This document shows positions 35,404 through 35,474 of a stretch of DNA of 35,474 nucleotides, one piece after another. The stretch is from Myxococcaceae bacterium. Its GTDB lineage: Bacteria > Myxococcota > Myxococcia > Myxococcales > Myxococcaceae. Each line of letters begins with the position of its first letter. Positions within the stretch are counted from its first letter, which is position 1. The stretch is taken from positions 1 to 35,474 of the forward strand of contig JAFGNZ010000159.1 of NCBI GenBank assembly GCA_016926755.1, given 5' to 3'. Made by a program: the position numbers and the translations under genes. The notes below the pieces were generated by a model. That model did no database searches and was not told the DNA's origin. It was given only the letters and a program-made list of their open reading frames with translations.

Positions 35404-35474
35404 GGTGTTTGAGGGCTCGAGGCCGACCAATGATCCAGCTCGTTGCCGGGTAGCGTTCTTGCAGACGAGCTGCA
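35393..35474 (-). CDS. Possible C-terminal end of another gene upstream of the toxin (partial)
   Basis: A third minus-strand frame reads from the window edge as RLQERYPATSWIIGRPRA and a few more residues before TAA at 35393-35395. The composition is protein-like, and the stop overlaps the toxin's GTG by 11 bases, as in tightly packed sit-type cassettes. Only 26 codons are visible, so identity is unknown. Confidence 0.35.
   Translation of the reverse strand, partial: AARLQERYPATSWIIGRPRALKHRAR

Overview
The window is GC-rich, densely coded bacterial chromosome. It most likely comes from a myxobacterium of the Myxococcus/Archangium/Cystobacter kind. The reasons are the wzm-wzt-glycosyltransferase order known from the Myxococcus xanthus O-antigen locus, a SitA-like lipoprotein toxin with an AHH/DUF2380-type C-terminus, and GC-biased codon use that leaves long false antisense ORFs. 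No tRNA, rRNA, CRISPR array or insertion sequence was seen.

Region 1 (1-5176, minus strand) holds the start of a GntR-type regulator and an O-antigen export operon: ABC permease (wzm), ATPase with a sugar-binding tail (wzt) and a two-domain GT2 glycosyltransferase. Region 2 (5177-8413, plus) is one large gene fusing a fatty acyl-AMP ligase-like domain to an NRPS condensation/epimerization-like domain; both lack a key catalytic residue. Region 3 (8441-13000, minus) has two glycosyltransferases and a long HAD-type protein, again polysaccharide-related.

Region 4 (13088-19516, minus) is a complete tripartite efflux operon: MarR/GbsR-type regulator, membrane fusion protein, RND pump and TolC-type channel. 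Its promoter is legible and overlaps two inverted repeats, which suggests autoregulation. Region 5 (19728-22329, plus) holds a secreted von Willebrand A protein and a lipoprotein.

Region 6 (22310-24598, minus) is the main find: a compact microviridin-type graspetide (RiPP) locus. It encodes a 63-residue precursor with the PFFAR leader helix motif and two tandem TxKYPSDxDE cores, an MvdC-like ligase (amide bond) and an MvdD-like ligase (ester bonds). No dedicated transporter or acetyltransferase lies beside it.

Region 7 (24754-28890) contains a YebC/TACO1-family protein, signal peptidase I, a secreted 10-cysteine mini-protein, a periplasmic protein with a CGCP motif, a DUF3365 haem lipoprotein and an unrecognised protein. 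Region 8 (28988-33366, plus) is a four-gene operon of a LysM/peptidoglycan-binding protein, a 62-residue protein, a lipoprotein and an 812-residue protein with papain-like, SH3 and degenerate M23 parts; it may make a cell-wall-directed exported enzyme. Region 9 (33442-35474, minus) is a less GC-rich toxin-immunity cassette. The SitA-like toxin carries a frameshift at a G7 tract and an in-frame TAG, while the downstream immunity-like gene is intact.
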